Of a DNA stretch of 64,000 nucleotides, positions 36,301-47,772 are shown one piece after another. The stretch lies in contig OY811975.1 of NCBI GenBank assembly GCA_963681505.1, positions 1,384,586-1,448,585 on the forward strand, in the 5' to 3' direction. Below the pieces are notes generated by a model. It was not told the origin of the DNA, made no database searches, and was given only the letters and a program-made list of their open reading frames with translations. Source of the stretch: Eunapius fragilis (Eukaryota; Porifera; Demospongiae; Spongillida; Spongillidae). Each line of letters opens with the position of its first letter. Position 1 is the stretch's first letter. The position numbers and the translations under genes were made by a program.

Positions 36301-39128
36301 CTTAGCATGGTTCCTCTTTTGTATTCAACAACTTCTGATTTTATGATGCCCACTGGCCTTCTGTTCAACTCGTTAGACATAAACTGAATTACACTTTCAG
36401 AATTAACTTTACGATGCATGATCATGTGATATTCATCAGTTGTTTCATAGCTAAGTGTTGCAATAATTTATACACCTTCATAATTCAACCCCTCAATTAC
36501 CTCACCTGTAATGTGCAATATGCTTGGATTGAGTATCTTCTTCAATCTCCTTGGTGGTTCTCTTAAAGTTTGCTTGAAAAGCAGCCGCTATTCCTTTCTT
36601 GAAGTTGGTGGCTGAGATATTTTCATTGGGCTTGTGTTGTACTGATACGACCTTCCCATCTGATGTTTGGATGAAACAGAATGGGTCCTTTAGCAGTTCA
36701 TCGGCTGCACCTGACGCAACCGTCAGCCTGCGATTGTATAGCATCGTTAGATTGCCATTTATGGATTCACCCCACCAAGCCGAAAGATTACCAAACCTTA
36801 ATATAAATATAACTTAGGCATCAACATGTCGCCGCGATCGATGCGTGGGGTAATTCTAGCACGCATGCCTATATATATTAGTAAAGAAGCACACTGCAGT
36901 AGTCTAGAAGTGGTGCCTTAACTTATATAGTACTATAATTATTCATGAACCTTCTTCATGTTGTATCTAAGGGGCGTATTCATTTTCTGTTGCATTTTCA
37001 AAGCCCCCAAAAGATGCCATTAAAGCCAAAGCATGCTTTGGATTGTTAATTTGTGGACTAACATGTAGTTATACAATGAATTGAAATAAGGATGGTATAC
37101 ACTTTAACCATGCATGCACAGGTAGTGTCGTGTGAGAACCAATTGCGAATGATGCAGACCTGAAGACCGGTGACCCGGCTTGATTTAGTTCTATTCGTTA
37201 ATTTTTAGCGTTTATCTTTATCTGTTACAAAGATAAAGCTGTGTACATTTATTTACAAGCGCGCCAGATTAGTGTCGGTGACTTATAGTATCCGCGCCTC
37301 CCAAATACGAATGCATGGCGCGCGGTATTTGGCTCGAACGCGGAAAAATGTGCACGCACTTTGCACAGCTGTAAATCTTCTTAACGGATGAGTTAGAAAC
37401 GAAAGAACAGAACAAATCGAGTATGTAGGTAAAGGGTCTCTTTGCCTGTAAACCGAATTCGAAGCGATTTGCTTATACACCTGGAGAATTTTATGGCAGT
37501 TTTGAACTCCGCTAATGTGTCGGACGTTGCATGCAGTATTGCTGCAAAACTGTAGCAGAAGACCTACTTCCATTGTATACCGCGTAGAGAAATGGTGTGC
37601 TATGAAGGGACAAAAATAGCGTTTACCGTTTGGAAATTATGCGATTTAAACGTAAATACGATTTGTAACCATTTCCTATATAGTGTAATATAATTTATAC
37701 GATGTATCACGCATTTTGTGCGAAACTGTTCCATTTATTTACATAAGGGTATTCATTAATAGTTCTTTGCTGTCATGTTACGGCCCTTAGCAGTCACAGG
37801 GTACCGATATGGAGTTGTCTATCGTATATATGGAACAGCGTCCAGCAAAATCACCCTAGTGATTCTATTTCAAATTCCAGGACAAAGAAAAGAGAAAAGT
37901 GAAATATGCGGCTAATTATAAAGTCAGTGCCTAATAACATTATGATGGGTAGTCCAATTTAGGATGCGTAAGGACCATTTGATAGAAGCTGTTTGGAGTT
38001 CGCGGAAAATTGAAAAAATTTGAAAACTTGAAAAACTACCCAGAAAGGTGATTTTGCTGGACACTGTCCCATATATTGTTTCTAAGCTTACATGTACTCC
38101 CTTATTATATTATTATGCATCACGTAGTTTTGCATATAGATAGTTCAATTGAATAATCTTGGCAAAGAGGCATTTATAATAACGTCCCCCCCCCCTCACA
38201 CACACACACACACACGGGCTAGGCAACCTGATGCCAGCTGGTATACACACTACCAGGAAATTATTTTAAAAAGAGGATTTAACGCATTCTTAAACGATAG
38301 CATCGTTGCAAAGTTCAGCATGTACGCGTGTGGTATGCATGCTTTTGTGTTGGAACTAAATAACTTCCTTTTCTCCAAGCTACGCCAATTTGTATGCAAC
38401 TTTACTGCTTACACTTCTCCACGCAGACCCTCCTGTGGTGAAACGGTGGTGTTCTCGAGGTCAATGCAGATTCTGGTCGCCTTTAGTTCATTAAATGTGC
38501 CCACTATAAAAATTAGAAGCAACACGAAGATCACGGTTGCTGCATGTGTGCACTTTCAGTTTGAATTTTGTAGCCATTTATACCCTTGCTAAAACTAATA
38601 TGAGTTAAAATTGCCACTGCCCACTGGTCGCTGTGGCATGCGATGATATATTTTACTTAATTCTTATACTGATTACATACCCTCAGCTGTGCCGCTGTCA
38701 TGCCTCATTTTCTTTTTACTGGCCCAACACATGGGGATGGCACAAAACCCTTACCTGATTCACATCCAGCTCTGACAATGGAGCTGGCAACGAGCTGTGA
38801 TTGGGTTCCGCCCATCACTTTCACCAACGTTGCCGAGTACGAGTACACACAGCGCTGTGTGTTCTGTGCGAGCATGCATGTAATAGCAAAAATGCATGAG
38901 GGATGTATATCAATATGACTTAACGAAGATCATCATGCACAAGCACATGGATGCACCCTGCGCCAGCAATTGCATGCATACAAAATACATGCATGATGCA
39001 ACTATAGACATCAAGTTCTTAATCAATCTCACCGAACACGCCTTTGTTGCAATGTATTTTGATTCTGCCCGTCCACACAACTGACAGATCAGCAGCACTG
39101 TAGCAAGTACAGCCAAACGAGTGGCCAT
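33354..39128 (-). CDS. Large lipid transfer protein, MTP/vitellogenin-N type
   Basis: Modelled exons: 39033-39128, 38755-38854, 38413-38503, 36506-36796, 36191-36450, 36063-36155, 35855-35959, 35701-35798, 35517-35606, 35151-35447, 34210-35106, 33944-34147, 33843-33881, 33730-33771, 33634-33672, 33542-33580 and 33354-33488. Phases agree throughout (2,916 nt, 971 aa). A signal peptide (MATRLAVLATVLLICQLC) is followed by RCVYSYSATLVKVMGG, the start of the vitellogenin N-terminal beta barrel. A helical region follows (LLKAHQSTTDQKERNTLSVL; DTLILSYGALASSLPPQQKD), then beta-rich sequence. Family members carry lipid; MTP loads lipoproteins in the ER, and the length fits MTP (about 900 aa) better than vitellogenin. 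The C-terminus, made of Cys-rich microexons, is unlike MTP as I know it. Family 0.8, MTP subtype about 0.5. Confidence 0.75.
33542..33881 (-). repeat. Tandem microexons encoding PCG-x-K-x-C units
   Basis: Four consecutive small exons (39, 42, 39 and 39 nt), all phase 0 with GT-AG borders, encode PCGIKMCSKKINF, PCGIKFCKHRRIRY, PCGVHMCKKSLTL and PCGVKICLKPIPY. The last exon of the gene (33354-33488) begins with the same PCG. Introns are 49-71 bp. Exon and intron duplication together explain the array. Confidence 0.8.
36797..38412 (-). other. Intron 3 of the lipid transfer gene, longest in the gene
   Basis: Donor GTAAGC at 38412 and acceptor AAG at 36797. I see no coding exon in this 1.6 kb. 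A (ca)n microsatellite preceded by a C tract sits at about 38187-38216. Confidence 0.5.
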
Positions 39129-39437
39129 ATCGTCTCCTTAGTATGTCTATACTGTCGTTTGGCTTATAATTATTATGTACGACCAATTGTGCGTATGTGC
39201 TAGAGCCAGACTGCTTATTGCTTATATAAACATGTACTGCCTGCATATTACAATTCTGATCTGCGCAAACATGTTGATCCACGTGCTAAGCCAACAATAG
39301 CTGTTTATGTATCACAGGTGCAAACACGCATGTTGACCCACGCGCAAAGCCAACATGGCTGTTTCCGTATCAAAGGTGCATACACAAATACCGAATAACA
39401 CAAAAGATTGCCAACCCGGTCCTGGGTATACACGTCC

Positions 39438-39599
39438 GAGGAATTGCTGTGTCATCCCGAGAAGATCGGCGGCCATGTTATTTTGGTGTCCCCAAATCTG
39501 TTACGGAATGTGTCTATTCTGTTTCAGACTGTGATCATCCTGTAACAGATTTGGGGGACAATCTAAAATCATGACAGCCGGTCTTCACAGCAATTCCTC
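39438..39599. mobile_element. Short inverted-repeat element (MITE-like)
   Basis: The outer arms gaggaattgctgtg and cacagcaattcctc, and the inner arms gtccccaaatctgttac and gtaacagatttggggg, make a 162-bp imperfect palindrome just upstream of the lipid transfer gene. There is no coding content and no clear target duplication. Confidence 0.6.
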
Positions 39600-39991
39600 T
39601 AAGTTGCTCTTAGACCATTGCCCCGTAAGCAGAAAGGGAGTGGGGGGTGGGGGGTGGGGCTGGAAACTATATTCATCCCTCCCAAAATCACACCCCCCCC
39701 TCCCCCGGCTACGGCCATACTCTAACTGTGTCCCCCACTTAGGTCTCCCTAATATTGATCATACATTGATCACTGATAACCCCAGTTATCGTACGATAAC
39801 CGGAGTTATCAATTTTGTTTTCGATTTGTCTTTCGTGGAGCTGAAGTGATTTGCAATACATATTGGCATTGATCTCTAGCTAGCGTACAAATGATCGTAT
39901 TCAGGAAGTGTTTTGCCAGTTTCATTATCTGGAGTTTGGGTGTGAATAAAAATAGAGCAGCAGTTGTACTGAAAATTTACGATGCGTAACA

Positions 39992-40387
39992 ATGAAAGCG
40001 CCAATGGTTGGGGACAGAGTACAGACAACTGCAGCAGCGGCAATGGGCAAAAAGCTAGCAATACAACGCTACAAGGCTAATGCAAAGGTCAAAAGGCTTT
40101 CCGGTTACATTCTAACTTCAGAGGGTAGTGGACGTGGTCGCAAATGGAGGGTACACTGGGACGATGTCAAAATCGGCGAATCCGTTCACTGTTCTAAGGT
40201 ACTGGAGAATGCTGGGTCTGTTGAGGAGATCGAAGATGATGTAGTCATGGCTGAACATGAATCAGACGAGAAGCTACCAGCATGCAGAAGAGCTGGCGGA
40301 GGCGGAACCAGATATGGAAAAAGGCGGGGAGCCATCATCAATCAACCCGTTAGTTGTCAAAGGCATCAAATGGACCATAGTCGATAA
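39992..40387 (+). CDS. Fragment of a possible piggyBac-like transposase N-terminus
   Basis: A 131-residue frame shows VGDRVQTTAAAAMGKK, GSGRGRKWRVHWDD and an acidic stretch (EEIEDDVVMAEHESDE). The pattern of a basic W-x-V-x-W segment plus acidic linker recalls N-termini of piggyBac-derived proteins in invertebrates, but the catalytic domain is absent. Another frame to about 40480 still looks coding (KGIKWTIVDN), so the piece is degenerate. It could also be the start of an unrelated gene. Confidence 0.35.
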   Translation: MKAPMVGDRVQTTAAAAMGKKLAIQRYKANAKVKRLSGYILTSEGSGRGRKWRVHWDDVKIGESVHCSKVLENAGSVEEIEDDVVMAEHESDEKLPACRRAGGGGTRYGKRRGAIINQPVSCQRHQMDHSR

Positions 40388-40633
40388 TAGATGTTGATGA
40401 ATCATTGGCTCATGATACTGTTCTGTTTGCTGAACACTCCAAATATGTTACAAGTAAGAAGACACCAGTGGTAGCAAGAAGGCCATTTGAAGATGTCATG
40501 TATGCAGAAATATGGTTGCGATGTACTGCAAGACATGAATAATGTGTATACCACACAACCCCAACGAATAACAGAAGCAGTCCGGAGGACTTTGAGTAGA
40601 ATAACAGAAACAGTCCGGAGAACTGCGAGTATA

Positions 40634-42611
40634 CAGTGGAAATCGTGATACTTGTCGTTAAAATTTTTTGGGTGTGTTTTAATGTTAACTTGATTTTTTA
40701 ACATTAACTGTATGCAGTATTGAAAATCTGACAACACAGTGTTGTTGACCAAACATTTGTAAACAAGTACCGGAAATAAGTAAGTGTCACGTGACTAACA
40801 CGTCTGTTTGTTTTTGTTTTTAAGTGTCCCAGTCCAAAAAACGGATTTGTAGCATATTTCTCAGCTCTGAGGCAGCAGATCAACACAAAATTTGGTATAT
40901 AAGAGAAAAACAAACCTGCCCAACGTTTGGCCGAGTCATATTTCAAACCCGGGAAATACTTTGTGTTTTTCCATGGGAGACACGTTTATTTAGGTCGAAA
41001 AGCGTTTAGCATGCCGTTATGCACAATGGGCGTTATATGCGACAGTACATCGATTTGTATACCGAGGGATGGTTATTGCATCATAGACACCTATTTTTAC
41101 AACGTAACAGTTAATTTTACCGTCAAAATTTCTGCTTGCAAACGTTGAAGCTTAGAAAACACGCCATTTTCGAATGAATCTCATTACAATTGTTACGTTA
41201 TTGAAACAATTTCATAATATTAATTAAAGTTTTGATTTTATGGCTGAAGACGGGAACGGTTTCAATTGCGAAAACGGATCTTCTAAGAACCAAACATCAA
41301 CCAGCGAAAAAAAGCGGCGAGCAAGTAAGGAGGCAAATCATGTGTGGGCACCTTTGAAGCGAACGAAGTCTCCGACGGGTAATCCCAAAGCTGCCGCTTT
41401 GAAGCGGTGGTCGGTCAGCGAAGCAAATTCCTCAAAGAGCAGAAGGACGAATACTACTATCGCAGAGAGTGCAGCCAAGGAATTGGAGTCCCTCGCTGTA
41501 AAGCATGAGATATAAAATAGAATAATAATTGGATGGGAGTACAGTTAAGCTGGGTGCTCCTTGTGACCATCCAGCAAGGCCTCTTCTCCAATACTTTCCC
41601 ACAGCTCGACCCATCTTTGTACCGTTCTTGAGCATACCAAAAACATCTGACTCACATTTGTTTGGGCATCAGTGGGAGACATTCCGTTGGACACCTCTAT
41701 GTAGAACATTCGTAATGCAAATGCTCTTGCCTCACTATCGGACACATTTGGCATGTGTACAGCGAGGGACTCCAATTCCTTGGCTGCACTCTCTGCGATA
41801 GTAGCGTTCGTCCTTCTGCTCTTTGAGGACTTGCTTCACTGACCGACCACCGCTTCAAAGCGGCAGCTTCGGGATTACCCCTCGGAGCCTTCCTTCGCTT
41901 CAAAGGTGCCCACACATGATTTGCCTCCTTACTTGCTCGCTGCTTTTTTTCGCTGGTTGATGTTTGGTTCTTAGAAGACCGTTTTCGCAATTGAAACCGT
42001 TCCCGTCTTCAGCCATAAAATCGAAACTTTATGAAATTGTTTCAATAACGTAACAATTGTAATGAGATTCATTCGAAAATGGCGTGTTTTCTAAGCTTCA
42101 ACGTTTGCAAGCAGAATTTTGACGGTAAAATTAACTGTTACGTTGTAAAAATAGGTGTCTATGATGCAATAACCATCCCTCGGTATACAAATCGATGTAC
42201 TGTCGCATATAACGCCCACTGTGCATAACGGCATGCTAAACGCTTTTCGACCTAAACAAACGTGTCTCCCATGAAAAAACACAAAGTATTTCCCGGGTTT
42301 GAAATATGACTCGGCCAAACGTTGGGCAGGTTTGTTTTTCTCTTATATACCAAGTTTTGTGTTGATCTGCTGCCTCAGAGCTGAGAAATATGCTACAAAT
42401 CCGTTTTTTGGACTGGGACACTTAAAAACAAAATCAAACAGACGTGTTAGTCACGTGACACTTACTTATTTCCGGTACTTGTTTACAAATGTTTGGTCAA
42501 CAACACTGTGTTGTCAGATTTTCAATACTGCATACAGTTAATGTTAAAAAATCAAGTTAACATTAAAACAGACCCAAAAAATTTTAACGACAAGTATCAC
42601 GATTTCCACTG
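40634..42611 (-). mobile_element. TA-flanked DNA transposon in foldback form
   Basis: TA (40632-40633 and 42612-42613) flanks ends beginning CAGTGGAAATCGTGATAC. Arms of about 870 bp (to 41500 and from 41758) are inverted copies enclosing a 257-bp loop. Each arm encodes a basic N-terminal segment (SKNQTSTSEKK, ANHVWAPLKR, AALKRWSVSEA). The loop, read from the right arm, adds a helix-turn-helix (QTNVSQMFLVCSRTVQRWVE). In the right arm a frame change after WSVSEAS separates the basic segment from the loop. No DDE catalytic domain is present, so the copy cannot move by itself. TA target and CAGT ends fit the Tc1/mariner/pogo group. Confidence 0.8.
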
Positions 42612-42968
42612 TAAGGGAGGTAAATTAGGGCTTAGGGAAAGGTAGTGGGGGCGGAAGGCCCGCTACGCCCAACCCAACTTTTTACCCCCTCTCCGAATCC
42701 GCTCTCAAATTGCACCCGTCCCTCCCTCCCGTTACTAACTCCCCTCTCCTTAATAAACGCCATCTTGCCTTGAACGAGGCGCCTTCGGCGCTGTACCTTT
42801 CAATATTGCTTTTTGCTGTATCATTGATCACCCTGATGAAAATACTCTTAAGAATGACATTATATAGGTGTAATACAAGAATAGTAACATGAATATTGTG
42901 CACAATGAGGCTAAGATTGCATTGCTATTTTCTAGCTGAACCTAAGAGGTAACCACAATAAGGTCGTT

Positions 42969-43514
42969 GTGAATGTACATTGTGTCAATCATAATTCTCA
43001 TAAGGTAATTAGCTGCATTAAAAGTCAGGGTCGTTTTTCAAGGCATGTTGCTATCAATGCCATTATACATAGGTCACTGGCAGCAATAAACGTACCATCA
43101 ACACTTGAGCCCATTGGCCTATGCAGATCAGATGGCAAGCGACCTGATGGTTGTTCCATTGCCCCATGGAAGTCTGGCCAGTGTCTTGTTTGGGACTTTA
43201 CTTGTGTGGACACCTTTGCAGCCTCATACATGTCTGATGCCACAAGGGAAGCTAGAGCTGTAGCCACAGCTGCTGAAGCCAGGAAGAAGGAGAAGTATCC
43301 TCTGCTGTCCAAATCCAACCATTTTGTCCCAGTAGCAATAGAGACCTCAGGTGCCCTTGGCCCTGAAGCTCTCAGTTTGCTCACGGATATCAGCAGGCGT
43401 CAGCAGAGCATCACTCATGACCACCAGTCTCTCCCTTTCCTTCTGCAAAGAGTGTCCATTGCACTCCAGCAGGGCAATGCTGCCTCTGTAATGGGCACCA
43501 CAAGTAGTGTGTAA
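42969..43514 (+). mobile_element. LINE-like RT element, C-terminal fragment
   Basis: The 181-residue frame carries SQGRFSRHVAINAIIHRSL, GLCRSDGKRPDG, LVWDFTCVDTFAASY, then FVPVAIETSGALGPEALSLL and SIALQQGNAASVMGT. This C-terminus is familiar to me from RT proteins very abundant in cnidarian and sponge genomes. KRPDG...WDFTCVDT occupies the place of the nuclease-like core in the 21-kb element. The rest of the element is absent. Confidence 0.7.
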
Positions 43515-43794
43515 TTTATATAGAGTGTGTAATTAATATAGTGCATGTCATCAGATAATCATTTTATCGTTTTAGTTAGAAACTTATTGTCGAGTTGGAT
43601 TTGCTATTCTAACTTAATATTTTTAAAAATTTTTTTTTTAAAATTACAAGTAATGACTATTTATATTTCATAAGATCATATGGATACACCTTTTAGTGCA
43701 ATTGTAATTATTAAATCATTTCTTAAGGCTCAAAAAATAGTGCTGAAGTTTGATAACTGGAGTTATCAAATCTTGATCAATCTATGATTAAGAA

Positions 43795-44880
43795 CAAAAG
43801 TTGAAGATGAACTGACACACCTGGAAAAATGAAGGAACCATTACTCCAGTGACATGGAGCAACCAGCAACTCCCATCGTTGTGGTACCCAAACCATACGG
43901 ATATGTCCTACTGTGTGGTGACTTCAAGGTAATGCTGAACCCAGCCCTGAATGTAGGCAAGTATCCACTTCCACAAGTTGAAGACATATGTGCGGCTTTG
44001 GGGGGGGGGGGGGGGGGGGAGGGGGGAGCAGTATCTTTACCAAGATAGATCTTCATCTAGCTTATTTGCAGTTGGAGATGGATGAGACGTCCAAGGAACT
44101 TCTTACCATCAAGGCACAGAAGGGACTTTACCGATTCAATCGTCTAGCCTTTGGAATAGCTTTAGCACAAGCCATCTGGCAAATAGCAATAGAACAAGTG
44201 TTACAGGGAATTCCGAAAACAGCTTGTCTTATAGATGACATCATTGTAGCGGAGGCCTATGATTAGGGGCACCTAGAACTGCTGGAAAGGGTTCTCAGCC
44301 GTCTGGATAGCTACAACTTAACCCTGAATAAGAAGAAGTGTGCCTTCTTTCAGAAGGAGATCACCTACTGAGGGTACTGGGTACTGGGTAGATGGAGAAG
44401 AGTTGCATAAAACGCCAGATAAGATCAAGGTATAGTAGTGGACGCTCCATCTCCTGGCAATCTCTCATAACTGCATGCCTTTTTAGGAATGATAAATTAC
44501 TACCACAGCTTTCTTCCCAATCTGTCAACATGGCTGGAACCCTTACATCATCTACTACAGAAGGAAGCAAAATGGGTGTGGTCAGAAGACTGTGCAAAGG
44601 CCTTCCAAGAAATCGAACAACTGATTGCTTCTGACTTGGTGCCGATACATTTCAACCCAGAACTTCCACTCACCTCATCATGTGATGCAAGCCCATATGG
44701 GCTTGGGGCAGTGCTGTCTTACATTATGCCTAATGGAGTGGAGAGGCCAGTGGCATATGCTTCACGAACAATGACAACGGCCGATCCAAAAAGACAAAGA
44801 AGTGTTGGCAGTAGCATGGGGAGTGTAACAGTTCATCAATATCTGGATGGCCTTGAATTTTACGCTTGTGACTGACCACC
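43795..44880 (+). mobile_element. Gypsy-type relic, copy 3 (reverse transcriptase and RNase H)
   Basis: It is homologous to copies 1 and 2: reverse transcriptase words such as YRFNRLAFGIALAQAIWQ and LIDDIIVAEA, then RNase H LTSSCDASPYGLGAVLSY. A G tract of more than 20 bases at about 44001-44023 lies inside it. It is a heavily broken fossil. Confidence 0.75.
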
Positions 44881-45176
44881 AGCCACTGACTGCCCTGTAC
44901 AGCCTGATCCAACAGTTGACTCCACATTAATAACCGGTTTTCGTCTAAACCGGCTAACAGTTTCAAGCCTACCATCCCTCTGCTGGATGTGGAAGCAGCT
45001 CCGCGCTGTTGTCAATTTATTTTCGAGCTTTAAGGCACGTGGCATAAACTAATACAAGCATTTATATACATGATGGGCTTTTCAAATACAATCCGGCGAC
45101 TTGAGTTATGGCTTGCAAACCCATCACAGAGGGGAAAAAAGAGTCGAATCATTTAGAAATCATTGCGCGATTGAAC

Positions 45177-46513
45177 CATAGATTGAAGACCTTACGGAAC
45201 GGGATTGGAAATGCAATACATTGCAATGGCATTGACACTGTTTCACGTAACTATGACGTCATGTACATTTTATGAGTATTCATTACATGGTGCGCTATGG
45301 AGTCTTGGTGTGAGGGTGAAGAGAGGAGTCGGTGTGAGGGTGATGGGAGGAGTCTTGATGTGAGGGTGAAGGGAGGAGTTTAGTGTGAGGATGAAGGGAG
45401 GAGTCTTGGTGTGAGGGTGATAGGAGTCTTGGTGTGAAGGTGATGGGAGGAGTCTTGGTGTGAGGGTGATGGGAGGAGTCTTGGTGTGAGGGTGAAGGGA
45501 GGAGTCTTGGTGTGAGGTGATAGGAGTCTTTGTGTGAGGGTGAAGGGAGGAGTCGGTGTGAGGGTGATGGGAGTCTTGGCGTGAGGTTGAAGGGAGGAGT
45601 TTAGTGTGAGGGTGAAGGGAGGAGTCTTGGTGTGAGGGTGATAGGACTCTTGGTATGAGAGTGAAGGGAGGAGGAGTCTTGGTGCGAGGGTGATAGGAGT
45701 TTTAGTGTGAGGGTGAAGGGAGGAGTTTAGTGTGAGGATGAAGGGAGGAGTCTTGGTGTGAGGGTGATAGGAGTCTTGGTGTGAGGGTGATGGGAGGAGT
45801 CTTGGTGTGAGGGTTGAGACAGTAAGTTCACTGCATTCATGGCGCCTTTGTTGTTCGTACTTCTCTGGTTTTTTGACAATCATTCTCGCCGATACATGTC
45901 CGAATTAAATTGTCAGATATGCAGGGCTGTAAGTACGCTTCTATAAGTACAGAAAGCTTCAACCCCCCCCTAAGGCACCTATTGGCCTTAGCTCTTTTCG
46001 TAAAACTAATTTTGAAGCCAAACTATCTACCATAGTGGCACAACAATCCATATGGCACGTAAGGTATTTTAGCTACTTTTTTGTGTTTGAAGCTATTTAA
46101 CTTTAAAGCCATAGGACTTGTTCTCTTCAAACCAGCACTACGGTATTCTTCAAACGTCGAGCGTTTTAGCAAGGCAAGCTTCGTCGCTTGAACATGCTGC
46201 ATGTTGCCACGGCGATTCATACAAAAATATCACTTTGCTTTGGCAACGCTTGATCGACTTGTTTTGGTGATCCACGCACTCTAAGCTTTACATACATTGT
46301 GTCTGAAGTAACCAAAAGAGTTAGAAACCATCTATAGACTTTAGGGAATCTTAACTGCTTCTATTCAGTTGTCTACGTCCACACCAATTCTCATGTCACC
46401 AAGAAAGCCCGCGCGAACTTAATTAGATTCATGCAAAACAAGGATGAAAATTTTCATTGAATTGGAATAGATGCAGCGTTTTCAATCCCGTTCCGTAAGG
46501 TCTTCAATCTATG
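45177..46513. mobile_element. 1.34-kb TIR transposon with a minisatellite cargo
   Basis: The ends are perfect inverted repeats of about 31 bp starting CATAGATTGAAGACCTTACG. ATTGAAC is duplicated on both sides (45170-45176 and 46514-46520), and the uninterrupted site is seen in the other two repeat copies (near 28983 and 32383). No transposase is encoded, so it is non-autonomous. The superfamily is unresolved: 7 bp is between the usual hAT and Mutator target lengths. Confidence 0.85.
45292..45816. repeat. Minisatellite, unit about 25-27 bp
   Basis: About 20 imperfect units of the form ggtgtgagggtgaagggagg plus agtctt run without spacers. The long open frame on the minus strand (PSPSHQDS-like repeats) is a by-product of the repeat. 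Confidence 0.9.
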
Positions 46514-47090
46514 ATTGAACAGAGAAAATCACGTAAAAATCAATAAAGCGCATATACTGTTCAATTACACAATGATTGCTAAATGATTCGACGCTCCCCC
46601 CCCCCCCCTACGCATGCATTTCCCACTGTGTGAAGAAGGTCTAGGATATCTGTATCTTCTTTGTATGCACATGTATATTCATGCACCAGCTTAACCGAGT
46701 CTCTCTTCAGGATATTAATCATTTATTAATTCCAAATTGTGATCTTTCAACTTCCCGTTGGCCTGAGGCTGCTTCGTAACGTACTTCAAAATATCGAACA
46801 ATTGACGTGTTCGTACTGTGGGCACCATCGTAGCGCAGAACATATAGCTAGTACATGTGAGATGTATATACGCTCAACATTTGGAGGCCATCCCACCCCC
46901 CGCCCCCTTGCCTTGAATTTGTCCTTCACTGACATCCCATATTCACTGCTTCACTGGATAATATCTAAAGCGTATACAAGTCTTTAGTAACAAGTCTTTA
47001 GGAATCTGTTGTTCAACCGTCCAGTGAAAATATATGACTCTTAATAACTTTAATTAAAATCATATTGCATACTGACTGTTCGCAAAGGAC

Positions 47091-47489
47091 GGTGTCATAG
47101 TCGCCAATGACTCCCCTAAATTTTGACTCCCCAGTCATTCACGCCTAGGCATATATGACTCCCGGTAATAAATAAATGCCTAGGCGTATTTGACTCCCCA
47201 GTCATTTACGCCTAGGCATATATGACTCCCCAGTCATTCACGCCTAGGCATATATGACTCCCCCTTGATAAGAATGACTCCCGGGAGTTATCACAGCCTT
47301 AGGCATAATTAACTCCCCGTCGATCTTTGCCAATGTATATGATTCCTCTGTTGTCTGCCTAGACAAAAATTGGCTCCTGTCTTGGGAAGGCGTTATAACC
47401 TTAGGTATAAATAAATCCCCGTTGGTTTTTCCAGAAATAGCAAATAAAGGTATTTAAATGACTGGGGAGTCATTGACGACTATGACACC
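47091..47489. mobile_element. Short TIR element with internal repeats
   Basis: The ends ggtgtcatagtcg and cgactatgacacc are inverted repeats, extended inward by aatgactcccc and ggggagtcatt. The inside repeats a unit containing gactccccagtcat and cgcctaggcata three to four times. Left flank is the gypsy-relic repeat; right flank is unrelated. Confidence 0.75.
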
Positions 47490-47772
47490 ATCAATTAATC
47501 CCCCAGTAATATCTGGCTATATAATCTGTATCATGATCTGAATATATAGAAAATGAATGAACACTGACAAAGACAAAGTCTTCTTGCTACTTACAAAGAC
47601 TGACAGTTAATGCACAACCATGAAGCAGGAACACTTTTTTTCTGAATGTTCATGCAGCGGAAATGGTACCACTGTTGGCATGGATCCCAATGTATGACAT
47701 TGTCATCAGATGATTCTGGCAGTCTACATGTGCAAGTCAAATGTATTCTGAAACGTTTGGTTTTGTTCCTCT
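47490..47772. other. Spacer, no gene seen
   Basis: No coding motif or repeat was recognised between the TIR element and the protease gene. Confidence 0.4.

Larger units (their letters stand above)
44905..47090 (+). repeat. Shared flank of gypsy relic copy 3, interrupted
   Basis: It aligns to the flanks of copies 1 and 2 over 44905-45169 and 46521-47090. Between these lies the transposon at 45177-46513. At 47091 the repeat stops at a second TIR element. Confidence 0.8.

Noticed and set aside
38149-38592. 147-residue plus-strand frame
   Set aside because: It overlaps, on the opposite strand, the third exon of the lipid transfer gene and starts in a CA microsatellite.
45380-45883. 167-residue open frame with PSPSHQD and PHTKT repeats
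   Set aside because: It is the antisense reading of the minisatellite; the repeat unit length lets a frame stay open without selection.
47150-47290. Regular repeats resembling a CRISPR array
   Set aside because: The units are imperfect, adjacent without unique spacers and enclosed by transposon TIRs; the genome is animal.
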